A stretch of DNA of 64,000 bases. It comes from Colwellia sp. 12G3. Lineage in GTDB: Bacteria > Pseudomonadota > Gammaproteobacteria > Enterobacterales > Alteromonadaceae. Made by a program: the position numbers and the translations under genes. Below, piece by piece: positions 1 to 8,349 of this stretch (position 1 is the first letter of the stretch; each line of letters begins with the position of its first letter). The stretch covers positions 310,001 to 374,000 of the forward strand of contig NZ_PJAQ01000017.1 in the NCBI RefSeq assembly GCF_002836775.1, written 5' to 3'. The notes under the pieces were generated by a model. The model ran no database searches. It saw nothing but the letters and a program-made list of their open reading frames with translations, and was not told the origin of the DNA.

Positions 1-479
1 TGGACCTAATTAAAGCGGTTGATTTTGACTTAAGCTTTAGCTTTATCTATAGCGCTCGTCCAGGTACACCAGCAGCAGATTTACCTGATGATATTAGCGA
101 CCAAACTAAGAAAGATCGTTTAAAGGTTCTACAAGACCAAATAACACACCAAGCATTACGCATTGCCAGACAAATGCTTAATACCGAACAGCGTGTTCTT
201 GTTGAAGGTCCTTCAAGAAAAAATCCTATGGAATTACGTGGTAAAACAGAAAATAACCGTACGGTTAACTTTGTTGCCCCGCATAGTGTTATTGGACAAT
301 TTGTTGATATCAAAATTACTGATGTCGTTGCCAACTCTTTACGTGGTGAATTAGTAAGAGAAGAAAAAGATATGGGGTTAAGAATTGCCCACTCTCCTGC
401 TGATATTTTGGCTAATAATCACCACACAGCAACGCCAAGTAATCTTGACGAGTTAGGTGTTGGTACTTTTACACCATAG
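1..479 (+). CDS. miaB: MiaB, tRNA-2-methylthio-N6-dimethylallyladenosine synthase, C-terminal part
   Basis: The reading frame is open from base 3 and ends at TAG 477-479, followed at once by TAA. About 158 C-terminal residues are visible. They hold the end of the radical SAM domain ([19 protein letters not shown]) and the TRAM RNA-binding domain (from about [10 protein letters not shown] through [12 protein letters not shown]). The family adds a methylthio group to isopentenyl-adenosine 37 of tRNAs. The catalytic Cys motifs and the start lie outside the window. The phoH-like gene follows 65 bp downstream, as is usual in gammaproteobacteria, which supports miaB over the related rimO and mtaB. 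Confidence 0.93.
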   Translation, partial: DLIKAVDFDLSFSFIYSARPGTPAADLPDDISDQTKKDRLKVLQDQITHQALRIARQMLNTEQRVLVEGPSRKNPMELRGKTENNRTVNFVAPHSVIGQFVDIKITDVVANSLRGELVREEKDMGLRIAHSPADILANNHHTATPSNLDELGVGTFTP

Positions 480-544
480 TAACCCTGCTGAATACTGTAT
501 TAAACAGTATTTAGCACTATTAATTTATTAAAGCGGAAATAAAT

Positions 545-1651
545 TTGACGACACCAGCGAGTAAAATAACCAAAGACGTTTTCAGTTTGACACCTGTAGA
601 CAACCATAGGCAGGCAAATTTATCTGGGCCTATGGACGATAACTTAAAAACTATTGAGCGACGCTTAGGTGTTGAGATAAGTTACCGTGGCCATGAGTTT
701 ACCGTTGTTGGTAAAGCCAAAAATCGTCAGTCCGTTGTTAAAATCCTCAAAGACCTTTATCTTGAAAGCCAAATAGTTAAAGGGGAAGGCAAGATAATAA
801 CCCCTGAAATGGTACATTTAGCCATTTTAGAAGCTGATTGTCTTGAGCAAGTCCAGCTTAGCGATAAAGTATCATCGACATCAAGTAATCAAGTAGATGA
901 TCAGTTAGGCAAAAAATTTGATGATATGGTGACTATTAAAACCAAGCGAGGTGTTGTTAAACCCCGTAATGGTAATCAGCAAGATTACGTACAAAACATA
1001 ATTACTAGTGATATTAGTTTTGGTGTCGGTGTTGCTGGTACCGGTAAAACTTACTTAGCTGTTGCCTGTGCGGTAGATGCGCTAGAGCGTCAAGAAGTAC
1101 GTCGTATTTTGCTAACCAGACCCGCGGTAGAAGCAGGTGAAAAGTTAGGTTTCTTACCGGGTGATTTATCACAAAAGATAGATCCTTATTTAAGACCGCT
1201 TTATGATGCACTTTTTGAAATGCTTGGCTTTGAAAGAGTTGAAAAACTCATCGAACGTAATGTTATCGAAATTGCACCACTGGCTTACATGCGTGGTAGA
1301 ACCCTTAATGATGCTTTTATTATTTTAGATGAAAGTCAAAATACTACTGTAGAACAAATGAAAATGTTTTTAACGCGTATTGGCTTTAACTCTCGAGCCG
1401 TTATTACCGGTGATATTACTCAAGTTGATTTACCTCGTCATCAAATGTCAGGGCTTCGTCATGCCATTGAAGTTTTACAAGATATTAATGGTATTAGTTT
1501 CAACTTTTTCCAATCTAAAGACGTTGTTCGCCACCCCGTAGTTGCCAGAGTTATTGATGCCTACGATAGCCATGAACAAAAAATCAATAGACAAAATCAA
1601 GAAAAAAAACAGGCTAAGCAAGCAAGTAATGATAAGAGCGGTTTAAGCTAA
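545..1651 (+). CDS. ybeZ: PhoH-like ATPase (YbeZ/PhoL)
   Basis: This 368-residue protein has an N-terminal nucleic-acid-binding-like region (about 1-110) and a PhoH P-loop ATPase domain. Walker A is GVAGTGKT at 162-169 and a Walker B-like FIILDESQN lies near 257-265. The family works with YbeY in RNA metabolism. The start is a TTG: residues 5-42 align with the N-terminus of E. coli YbeZ (its ADN...ERRLG stretch), so the later ATG at 632 would remove conserved sequence. No strong Shine-Dalgarno precedes the TTG. The stop overlaps the ybeY start by one base, indicating translational coupling. The exact biochemical role of the family is still loosely defined. Confidence 0.92.
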   Translation: MTTPASKITKDVFSLTPVDNHRQANLSGPMDDNLKTIERRLGVEISYRGHEFTVVGKAKNRQSVVKILKDLYLESQIVKGEGKIITPEMVHLAILEADCLEQVQLSDKVSSTSSNQVDDQLGKKFDDMVTIKTKRGVVKPRNGNQQDYVQNIITSDISFGVGVAGTGKTYLAVACAVDALERQEVRRILLTRPAVEAGEKLGFLPGDLSQKIDPYLRPLYDALFEMLGFERVEKLIERNVIEIAPLAYMRGRTLNDAFIILDESQNTTVEQMKMFLTRIGFNSRAVITGDITQVDLPRHQMSGLRHAIEVLQDINGISFNFFQSKDVVRHPVVARVIDAYDSHEQKINRQNQEKKQAKQASNDKSGLS

Positions 1652-2115
1652 TGGCTCATGTAATCGATCTCCAAATTGCCTGCACTCCAACAGAATTACC
1701 GACTAAAGAACAATTTCAACTATGGGTTGATACGGCTTTAGCCGAAGTTAGCAAGGTAAAGCAAGATTTTGAACTCACCATTCGCCTAGTTAATAATGAA
1801 GAAAGCCAGCAGTTAAATAATCAATATCGAGGAAAAGATAAGCCGACCAATGTATTATCTTTTCCTTTTGAAGTGCCTGATGGTATTGAACTTAATCTAC
1901 TAGGCGATTTAATAATTTGCATTGAAGTAATGAAACAAGAAGCCTTAGAGCAAAACAAAGCCTTGTTTGATCATTGGGCACATCTTGTTATTCATGGCTG
2001 CTTGCATTTAATTGGTTTTGATCATATAAGTGACACTGAAGCAGTTGAAATGGAATCTATTGAGATTACTATTTTAGCGAAACTAGGGATTAGTAATCCT
2101 TATTTAGAACAATAA
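1651..2115 (+). CDS. ybeY: Endoribonuclease YbeY
   Basis: The 154-residue protein carries the UPF0054/YbeY zinc motif H-x3-H-x5-H at H115, H119 and H125 (IHGCLHLIGFDH). The family is a metal-dependent single-strand endoribonuclease involved in 16S rRNA 3'-end maturation and ribosome quality control. Length matches the family. The ATG overlaps the phoH-like stop by one base. An 88-bp gap then precedes corC and contains a duplicated 13-base AT-rich motif (taatttataacaa), so corC could have its own promoter. Confidence 0.95.
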   Translation: MAHVIDLQIACTPTELPTKEQFQLWVDTALAEVSKVKQDFELTIRLVNNEESQQLNNQYRGKDKPTNVLSFPFEVPDGIELNLLGDLIICIEVMKQEALEQNKALFDHWAHLVIHGCLHLIGFDHISDTEAVEMESIEITILAKLGISNPYLEQ

Positions 2116-2203
2116 TTTATAACAATAATTTATAACAATACAGTTACTCATCAATTGATGAATAACATACTCGATAACATAATAAAGGAATACAAATAGC
2201 TCT

Positions 2204-3082
2204 ATGAGCGATGACATCCCCCACTCTAGTAACGGTTCAGCCAATAAATCCTTTCTGCGTAAAATCCTGCAAGTAATAACGCCTGAGCCGAAAAACAAAG
2301 ATCAATTGATTGATATATTAAATGATGCTCATGACAGAGATTTAATCAATCCTGAAACCAAGCAAATGATTAAAGGGGTCTTAGACGTATCAGAAATGCG
2401 CGTTCGAGATATTATGATCCCACGCTCACAAATGGTTACTATTGATATTAACCATAGCCTTGATGAGTTCTTACCTATTATCCTAGAGTCTGGTCATTCA
2501 CGTTTTCCCGTTGTTAATGAGGATATCGATCACGTTGATGGTATTTTATTAGCAAAAGATTTACTCGCATTCGGCTTTAATTCCCAAAGTGATAATTTTA
2601 GCTTAAGTGATATTATTAGACCTGCCATTATTGTGCCTGAAAGTAAGAAAGTTGAGCCTTTATTAAAAGAGTTTCGTTCTAACCGATACCATATGGCCAT
2701 TGTCGTTGATGAATATGGTGGCGTTTCAGGTGTCATTACTATCGAAGATATTTTAGAACAAATAGTTGGTGAAATCGAAGATGAAACCGATGATGAAATT
2801 GAAGAAGAGATTAAGCATTTAGCCGGTAATGTTTATTTAGTCAAAGCCCTTACAGAGCTTAGCAATTTCAATGAGTACTTTAACTGTGAATTTAATGAAA
2901 ATGATGCGGATACCATCGGTGGTATTGTTTTGCGTCAGTTTAACCATATGCCACAAAAAGGTGAATTATTTAGCTTAGGTAACTTTGAGTTTAAAGTGCT
3001 GGTCGCGGATAGTAGACGGATGCAAATGCTGCAAGTAAGTGTTGATAAAAGTCACGAAATCAATGGTAAAGTGAGTGACTAA
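2204..3082 (+). CDS. corC: CBS-domain protein CorC/YbeX
   Basis: This 292-residue soluble protein has two CBS domains (about 68-190; VRDIMIPRSQM begins the first and VVDEYGGVSGVITIEDILE ends the second) and a C-terminal CorC_HlyC domain (about 205-285). The family has been linked to Mg2+/Co2+ efflux and, in E. coli, to ribosome metabolism and lipoprotein acylation because it sits beside lnt. A Shine-Dalgarno-like AAGGAA lies about 13 bases before the ATG, a little far. The last 8 bases overlap the GTG start of lnt. Confidence 0.92.
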   Translation: MSDDIPHSSNGSANKSFLRKILQVITPEPKNKDQLIDILNDAHDRDLINPETKQMIKGVLDVSEMRVRDIMIPRSQMVTIDINHSLDEFLPIILESGHSRFPVVNEDIDHVDGILLAKDLLAFGFNSQSDNFSLSDIIRPAIIVPESKKVEPLLKEFRSNRYHMAIVVDEYGGVSGVITIEDILEQIVGEIEDETDDEIEEEIKHLAGNVYLVKALTELSNFNEYFNCEFNENDADTIGGIVLRQFNHMPQKGELFSLGNFEFKVLVADSRRMQMLQVSVDKSHEINGKVSD

Positions 3083-4673
3083 AACTAATAAAAACTCTGT
3101 TTTTCAATCCATAAAAAACAAACTCACCAACCCAAGTCATTGGCTGTGTTTTCTTAGTGGCTTTTTCTTGGTTTTTGCTTATGCACCATTTTCCTATTGG
3201 TGGTTGGCACTCATTTTACCTAGCATAACACTACATCAAGTCAGCCATGCGTCCCCTAAGCTAGCCGCTAAAAAAGTGGCTTTATTTGCCTTTGGTTGGT
3301 TTAGCAGTGGGATTAGTTGGGTTCATGTCAGTATTGACCAATATGGTGGACTACCACTGATATTTTCTTTACTACTGATGTTAGCATTATGTGCCTACCT
3401 CGCTATTTTCCCTGCGCTTGCTGGTTATTTAACGGCAAGAATCACTAAGAATAAACAAGTTAACTTATGGTTATTCCCCTCTATTTGGCTGCTATGTGAA
3501 TATTTGCGTTCTGTAGTACTAACTGGATTTCCATGGTTATCGCTGGGTTACAGCCAAATAGATAGTCCCTTAGCTAGCTTTGCCCCCGTTATCGGTGAAG
3601 TGGGCATAACTGGAATCATTTTACTCTTAAATATTTGCTGGGTTAAAATTTACTGTAATTTATCGAATTCATTCAATAAAACAGATCAAATCAATACTGT
3701 TAACAGAACATGTAAGAATTTAGCTATTCCGTTAGCCTTAGCTGCTAGTATTATGCTGATAAGTGTTGCGCTTACTCAGGTGAGTTGGACTAAATTCACT
3801 GGTAAATCGGCTAAAGTAGCGCTTATCCAAGGTAATATCCCCCAATCGATGAAGTGGGAGCCTGAGCAAGAATGGCCGACCATGTTAAAATATTTAGATT
3901 TAACACGGGTCAATTACGATGCTGATATTATTGTTTGGCCTGAATCTGCTATTCCTGCAGTAGAGCCTGCAGTTCAAGACTATTTAAGTACAGTGAACCG
4001 CTCGGCAATGTTAAATAACAGCACAATAATTACAGGGTTAATTAACTACAATTTTGAGAGCAAGGAGTATTTTAATGCGCTGGTTGTTCTAGGTAAGAAA
4101 AATACTGCAGATGAGCAAGGATATTATTACAATCACAGTAATAGATACTATAAAAGCCATTTATTACCTATTGGTGAGTTTGTCCCTTTCCAAGAGTTAC
4201 TTCGCCCTATAGCGCCCTTTTTTAACTTACCTCAGTCATCTTTCACTGCAGGTAACTATGTACAGCCGAATTTGGTGGCCAATAACCTACATATCTTACC
4301 GCTAAATTGTTTTGAAATAGCCTTTCCAATGCAATTAGCAGCCAATTTCACCGATGATACCGCGATGATTTTAACAGTCAGTAATGACGCTTGGTTTGGT
4401 GACTCTCATGGCCCACACCAGCACTTTGAAATTGCCCGCATGCGTGCACTTGAGTTTGGTCGCCCCTTGGTAAGGGCAACAAACAATGGTGTAACGGGCA
4501 TTATAAACCATTTAGGTAAGGTTACTGCTATTGCGCCACAATTTGAAGAAGTAGTGCTTAGAGGGAAGGTAGAGTATGTTTCGGGCAATACACCCTATAG
4601 CCAATGGCCAAACTTAATCTTATGGTTAATGATACTCGTGCCACTGACAATGATGAAAGGTTTTAAGTTTTAA
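3075..4673 (+). CDS. lnt: Apolipoprotein N-acyltransferase
   Basis: This inner-membrane enzyme transfers the third acyl chain to the N-terminal Cys of lipoproteins. The 532 residues contain about six hydrophobic helices in the first 240 positions and a periplasmic nitrilase-like domain after that. The expected Glu-Lys-Cys triad is visible as E290 (VWPESAIP), K360 (YYKSHLLPIGEF) and C412 (LNCFEIAFP), with spacing close to E. coli E267-K335-C387. The last helix is at about 512-527. The GTG start overlaps corC by 8 bases, so translation is probably coupled. A strong hairpin follows the stop. Confidence 0.95.
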   Translation: MTKTNKNSVFQSIKNKLTNPSHWLCFLSGFFLVFAYAPFSYWWLALILPSITLHQVSHASPKLAAKKVALFAFGWFSSGISWVHVSIDQYGGLPLIFSLLLMLALCAYLAIFPALAGYLTARITKNKQVNLWLFPSIWLLCEYLRSVVLTGFPWLSLGYSQIDSPLASFAPVIGEVGITGIILLLNICWVKIYCNLSNSFNKTDQINTVNRTCKNLAIPLALAASIMLISVALTQVSWTKFTGKSAKVALIQGNIPQSMKWEPEQEWPTMLKYLDLTRVNYDADIIVWPESAIPAVEPAVQDYLSTVNRSAMLNNSTIITGLINYNFESKEYFNALVVLGKKNTADEQGYYYNHSNRYYKSHLLPIGEFVPFQELLRPIAPFFNLPQSSFTAGNYVQPNLVANNLHILPLNCFEIAFPMQLAANFTDDTAMILTVSNDAWFGDSHGPHQHFEIARMRALEFGRPLVRATNNGVTGIINHLGKVTAIAPQFEEVVLRGKVEYVSGNTPYSQWPNLILWLMILVPLTMMKGFKF

Positions 4674-4707
4674 TCGTTAACTTTAATCGACAACGTTAAT
4701 AGTAAAT

Positions 4708-4745
4708 AAAATAAATAAAGTGCGTTTCATCACTTTATTTATTTT
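4708..4745. terminator. Bidirectional terminator between lnt and the diguanylate cyclase
   Basis: A perfect 15-bp inverted repeat (arms 4708-4722 and 4731-4745, 8-base loop) has A-rich and T-rich outer arms. It can therefore act as a rho-independent terminator for both converging genes. Confidence 0.85.
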
Positions 4746-4756
4746 AGTAAGCTTTG

Positions 4757-5725
4757 CTATCTAGTTTGCTTAGGATGCAGTGAGGTTTTATTCCGTCCGG
4801 TTTCTTTTGAACGATACATAGCCCCATCAGCGCATTCAATCCAAGCTTCATGGCTGGTAATACTCTCATCGACTTCAGCAACACCAACACTAATAGTGTA
4901 TGTTATATCAATATCATTGTACGTCACCGTGGCTTCTGCCACTTCTTTACGAAGCCGCTCTGCAAAGATATAAGCATTTTTAAGCGGGGTGTCCGATAAT
5001 AAAATGGCAAACTCTTCACCACCATAACGTCCACAAACATCGGTTTCTCTAACATGATGACGAATCAAACCTGAAAGGTGACGAATCACTTCATCCCCAA
5101 CAATATGTCCGTAACTATCGTTAACATTTTTAAAGTGATCAATATCTATTATCACCAATGAACTTGAGTGTTGACTTCGACTCCAGCGTTTATGTTCGGC
5201 TAATAAACATTGCTCCCAGTGCGTTCGATTAAACAATTTGGTTAGGCCATCGGTTTGACTAAGTATCGCCAACTCTTCATTCGCTTTTTTCAAGCTCTGC
5301 TTATGCACGGCATTGTCCGTAACATCATAAACCAACAAACATAAATGGCTTACTTCACCAGTAGATGATAATAACGGAATAAATGTCGTGTTTTGATACA
5401 TAAATTCAGCGCTGCCCGTAACCGGCCGGTAACTATCAAACTTAAATAAATAAGGTCTTTGTTCCCATATAGTAAACGCTTTATTTTTTAGTAAAAACAC
5501 TGACTCTGCTTTTCGAGTAAACCAATCCTGTGGGATCTCTTCAAATAGTTCAAATATTAACTGTCCTTTTACTTCACGGGGTAGCAAACCACTATGGTTT
5601 TCCATAAAACCATTAAATATTTGAATGGTGAACTCTTTATCAAGCACTACCAGACCAACATCAATGTTATGTAACATTTCCATTAGCCAATGTAGTTCAT
5701 TTAATTGTGATTTTTCTAACGTCAT
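4757..5725 (-). CDS. PAS-GGDEF diguanylate cyclase
   Basis: The 322-residue soluble protein has an N-terminal PAS domain (about 12-140) and a GGDEF domain (about 145-318) with an intact GGEEF active site at 235-239. An RxxD inhibitory site (RETD, 226-229) sits the canonical five residues upstream, so it should synthesise cyclic di-GMP and be product-inhibited. I chose the ATG at 5725 because AGGAA lies 6 bases before it; a TTG two codons earlier is the alternative. It lies 83 bp behind the receiver-CheC gene on the same strand, so the two probably form an operon. No transmembrane segment is seen. The PAS ligand is unknown. Confidence 0.9.
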   Translation of the reverse strand: MTLEKSQLNELHWLMEMLHNIDVGLVVLDKEFTIQIFNGFMENHSGLLPREVKGQLIFELFEEIPQDWFTRKAESVFLLKNKAFTIWEQRPYLFKFDSYRPVTGSAEFMYQNTTFIPLLSSTGEVSHLCLLVYDVTDNAVHKQSLKKANEELAILSQTDGLTKLFNRTHWEQCLLAEHKRWSRSQHSSSLVIIDIDHFKNVNDSYGHIVGDEVIRHLSGLIRHHVRETDVCGRYGGEEFAILLSDTPLKNAYIFAERLRKEVAEATVTYNDIDITYTISVGVAEVDESITSHEAWIECADGAMYRSKETGRNKTSLHPKQTR

Positions 5726-5808
5726 AACCAATTCCTGTCGTCGCTTTATCGCGCTAACTCATCCCCTATTGCCTTGGGTTGAGTAGTGTTAATTTATTAA
5801 CTCATTAG

Positions 5809-6942
5809 TTAATCAATTAAATAGGCCAATTTATTATTAAGTGTTTTCATAGATTTTTCTGTAAAGAGTAATAACAAGTCACACTTTATTGGGTAATTCT
5901 CTATGCTATAGCTAATTTCTATTGCCAGTGTTTTTTTCCATTTATTGGCATTATTGGCAATTAAATCAGAGATTTTTCTATGCTGCCCTAAGACTTCAGG
6001 GTGTCCCTGACTGAACTGAATATCAAGCTGTTCTGACACCCCTTTTAAGCAGGCACCAATAAGTACGTTAGCCAAATCCATTAATAACTCTAATTCAGTG
6101 CCCATATCGGCATCGTATTGATAGTTCATCAATGACGCGACATCTTTAAAGCTTGAATCATTAAGGATCAACAGCGCTTCGCCTGAAATACCTGCACTAA
6201 TAAACCCCTGACAGACACCTGAAGTGCTTTCATGGTTTTCGATATCTTTGAGCGCCATTCTAAGCTCACTGACCTCGATGAAGTTCACATTAGGAATAGG
6301 TAACTCGACAAACACATCAAGTAAACGAGCAAGCAAGTCCCCTGCACGCCCCATTGCCACGTTGGCTATTTCTTGATAACAATCTCGCATGTCTGCTGAT
6401 AAGCTAATTTCAGGTTCATCAACTGTTGGTTCACTTTCAACGTGAGGAATATTAACCTGTGCAGTGATAGGCTTCACAGGCATTTTAACCACAGGATTTG
6501 TCTCTGGAGTAACGGCTACATTAGTTGAGGGATTATTCGATGGTTCAAGTTCATGACTACTTGCAGAATTTTCATTAGAGAAAACCCCATAAGATGAAAG
6601 CACTTTAGTAAGGATATCTTTATTGACGGGTTTTTGAATAAAACCTAACGCGCCTAAACTGGTAACACGTTGATGAGCTTCAGGTTGAATATCACCTGAT
6701 ATAACAATGGTAAGTGTTGGTAAGTCTTGCGCTAAAATAGCTTCAAGCACCTGATATCCATCCATTACAGGCATATTAAGATCGAGTAAAAGTACGTCCC
6801 CTTTACCTGCCTTTATCGCTTCAATTCCTTCAGCACCATCGGCGGCAAAACTTATCTCTACATCCCAACCATCGGGTAATGAACGCGCCACTTGTTTGCG
6901 CGCCATATTAGAATCATCACAAATTAATAATTTAGTGGTCAT
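5809..6942 (-). CDS. Receiver domain fused to a CheC/CheX-type domain
   Basis: Residues 1-120 form a response-regulator receiver with D9/D10, phosphoacceptor D54 (LLLDLNMP), S82 and K104. A Pro/Ser/Thr-rich linker (about 120-180) follows. Residues about 185-377 resemble the CheC/FliY/CheX phosphatase fold: QEIANVAMGRA carries one E-x2-N motif and MDLANVLIGACL a D-x2-N version. Such domains dephosphorylate CheY-P, so this may be a phosphatase whose own receiver controls it. It is the first gene of a two-gene minus-strand unit with the diguanylate cyclase, which suggests a receiver input to cyclic di-GMP output. No kinase is adjacent. Function beyond the domains is inference. Confidence 0.85.
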   Translation of the reverse strand: MTTKLLICDDSNMARKQVARSLPDGWDVEISFAADGAEGIEAIKAGKGDVLLLDLNMPVMDGYQVLEAILAQDLPTLTIVISGDIQPEAHQRVTSLGALGFIQKPVNKDILTKVLSSYGVFSNENSASSHELEPSNNPSTNVAVTPETNPVVKMPVKPITAQVNIPHVESEPTVDEPEISLSADMRDCYQEIANVAMGRAGDLLARLLDVFVELPIPNVNFIEVSELRMALKDIENHESTSGVCQGFISAGISGEALLILNDSSFKDVASLMNYQYDADMGTELELLMDLANVLIGACLKGVSEQLDIQFSQGHPEVLGQHRKISDLIANNANKWKKTLAIEISYSIENYPIKCDLLLLFTEKSMKTLNNKLAYLID

Positions 6943-6971
6943 ATTAATCTTGGGCCTTACATAAACGATAA

Positions 6972-7240
6972 TTATACCCGTTCCACTTGAAGATGCAGGA
7001 TTCAGCTGGAATTATAAACGCCTTTAGGTAAGGCATTGATTGAAGATAATAGTTATTCTATTGTCGAAATCAATAACGCTACATAAAGCGTTTATAAACC
7101 AGCCCTTTGGGGAAACCTGAGCAAACCATATTCATCGTTACATTTGTTTTTAAGGGAATAACCATTAATAAAAAAATGTGCCTTGAATATGATTCGCTCA
7201 AGCTTCCTGAAACGAGCATCTTCAAGAGGAGCGGTTATAA
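6972..7240. repeat. Structured intergenic repeat element, copy 1
   Basis: A 269-bp element bounded by 25-bp imperfect inverted repeats (6972-6996 with 7216-7240, 22 of 25 paired) that end in ttata/tataa. Nested inside are a stem pairing about 7005-7026 with 7084-7103, a hairpin at 7035-7074 and a stem pairing 7119-7134 with 7184-7199 (14 of 16). Bases 7030-7084 match 54160-54214 of the second copy at 49 of 55 positions, and the same stem order occurs there. It holds no convincing gene. It could be a MITE-like element or a structured RNA. It fills most of the 449-bp gap between the receiver-CheC gene and tpx. Confidence 0.8.
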
Positions 7241-7274
7241 ACAATAACAACGGCTGAATTAAAATATATCTAGC

Positions 7275-7294
7275 CTCTATTGATAACCATAGAG
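7275..7294. promoter_or_regulatory. Inverted repeat upstream of tpx
   Basis: Arms ctctat (7275-7280) and atagag (7289-7294) flank 8 bases, about 100 bp before the thiol peroxidase start. It is placed like an operator. I cannot assign a regulator; an oxidant-sensing protein is only a guess. Confidence 0.35.
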
Positions 7295-7391
7295 TATCCA
7301 ATATAAAACACAATGAAATATTACTATTTATAGAATTTATATAGCTAAACGGCTAAGATCAGATCCCTTTAACCAATTTTTTTAAAATAAC

Positions 7392-8066
7392 ATGAAATTT
7401 TCTACTTCAAACATCACCTTATGTGCTTTATTTATTGCCAGTTCCGCTTTTAATTCAACTTGCCACGCTTTCAATTATGATTTAAACAAACTGACATCGA
7501 CACAAAACCTGGTCAAAGCTGGAGATAAATATGTCACGCTTCTCGGTCAGCAGGTAAATGTTGGTGAGCAAGCTCCACAGTTTAAAGTGGTTGATAAAAA
7601 TTTTGCGCCAGTAACATTACAGGATTTCCAAGGACAGACGATACTTATTTCAGTTGTACCAAGTCTAGACACGGGTGTTTGTTCTATTCAAACAAAAAGA
7701 TTCAATGAAGAAGCAGCAAAACTCCCTGAAAATATTACTATATTAACGATCAGTAATGATCTCCCCTTTGCTCAAAAACGTTTTTGTGATGTTGAAAAGG
7801 TGGATGCTATTAAAGTGCTATCTGATTCAGTATGGCGTGATTTTGGGGCTAGTTATGGTTTGTTAATAAAAGATATGGGACTACTTACCCGTGCAATATT
7901 TGTTATAGATAACCAAGGTATGATTGTTTACAAAGAGCTTGTTGCTAATATCTCACAGCACCCGAATTATGATAAAGCTTTAGCAAAGGTTAGATATACC
8001 GCACCTGTTATTGTGCTCGATGGCGAATCAATTAAAGTGCAAGTAGAAAAAGAAACCGAAAAATAA
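7392..8066 (+). CDS. tpx: Thiol peroxidase (Tpx-type atypical 2-Cys peroxiredoxin), exported
   Basis: The 224-residue protein has a thioredoxin-fold Tpx domain (about 55-205). The peroxidatic C97 lies in PSLDTGVCSIQTKRF and the resolving C132 in NDLPFAQKRFC, spaced almost as in E. coli Tpx. Tpx reduces alkyl hydroperoxides using thioredoxin. Unlike the usual protein of about 168 residues, it starts with a hydrophobic signal-like segment (about 8-26, ending CHAF), so it is probably exported to the periplasm, and it has a C-terminal extension rich in Glu and Lys. In the periplasm the reductant would need to be a Dsb-type or other thiol donor. It appears monocistronic. Confidence 0.88.
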   Translation: MKFSTSNITLCALFIASSAFNSTCHAFNYDLNKLTSTQNLVKAGDKYVTLLGQQVNVGEQAPQFKVVDKNFAPVTLQDFQGQTILISVVPSLDTGVCSIQTKRFNEEAAKLPENITILTISNDLPFAQKRFCDVEKVDAIKVLSDSVWRDFGASYGLLIKDMGLLTRAIFVIDNQGMIVYKELVANISQHPNYDKALAKVRYTAPVIVLDGESIKVQVEKETEK

Positions 8067-8131
8067 CCCATTATAAATCACAATAAAAACAGAACCTTAA
8101 CAATACACTAAGATATTATTTCAACTTTATT

Positions 8132-8160
8132 CTTGAAAAAACAGCAAACAATCCCATCTA
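8132..8160 (+). promoter_or_regulatory. Sigma-32 (RpoH) heat-shock promoter of hsp20
   Basis: CTTGAAA (8132-8138) and CCCATCTA (8153-8160) are separated by 14 bases and match the RpoH consensus (CTTGAAA, 13-14 bases, CCCCATnT) closely. Transcription would begin near 8167 and leave a 5' leader of about 180 bases before hsp20. Confidence 0.82.
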
Positions 8161-8163
8161 TAA

Positions 8164-8192
8164 TTGTGTAGTCGCCGTAAGGGACTACACAA
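8164..8192 (+). promoter_or_regulatory. Hairpin at the 5' end of the hsp20 leader
   Basis: A perfect 10-bp inverted repeat (8164-8173 with 8183-8192) encloses a 9-base loop (gccgtaagg). It sits where the predicted sigma-32 transcript begins. There is no T-run, so it is not a terminator. It may stabilise the mRNA 5' end or take part in thermosensing. Confidence 0.55.
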
Positions 8193-8349
8193 CAGCCTGT
8201 TCATTGTGAAAGGCAGCATTATTTTAACTACAGCACGTTTTCATAGTTTTACTCTAGGCAATATTGTTTTGCTAGGGAATGACTAACCATACGAACGTCT
8301 ACTTTTAAAATAATAATCATTTTATTGCTATATTTTAGGATAACTTATT

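Noticed and set aside
7092..7313. Minus-strand frame of 73 codons
   Set aside because: It lies mostly inside the structured repeat element and follows its inverted repeats; no protein family resemblance.
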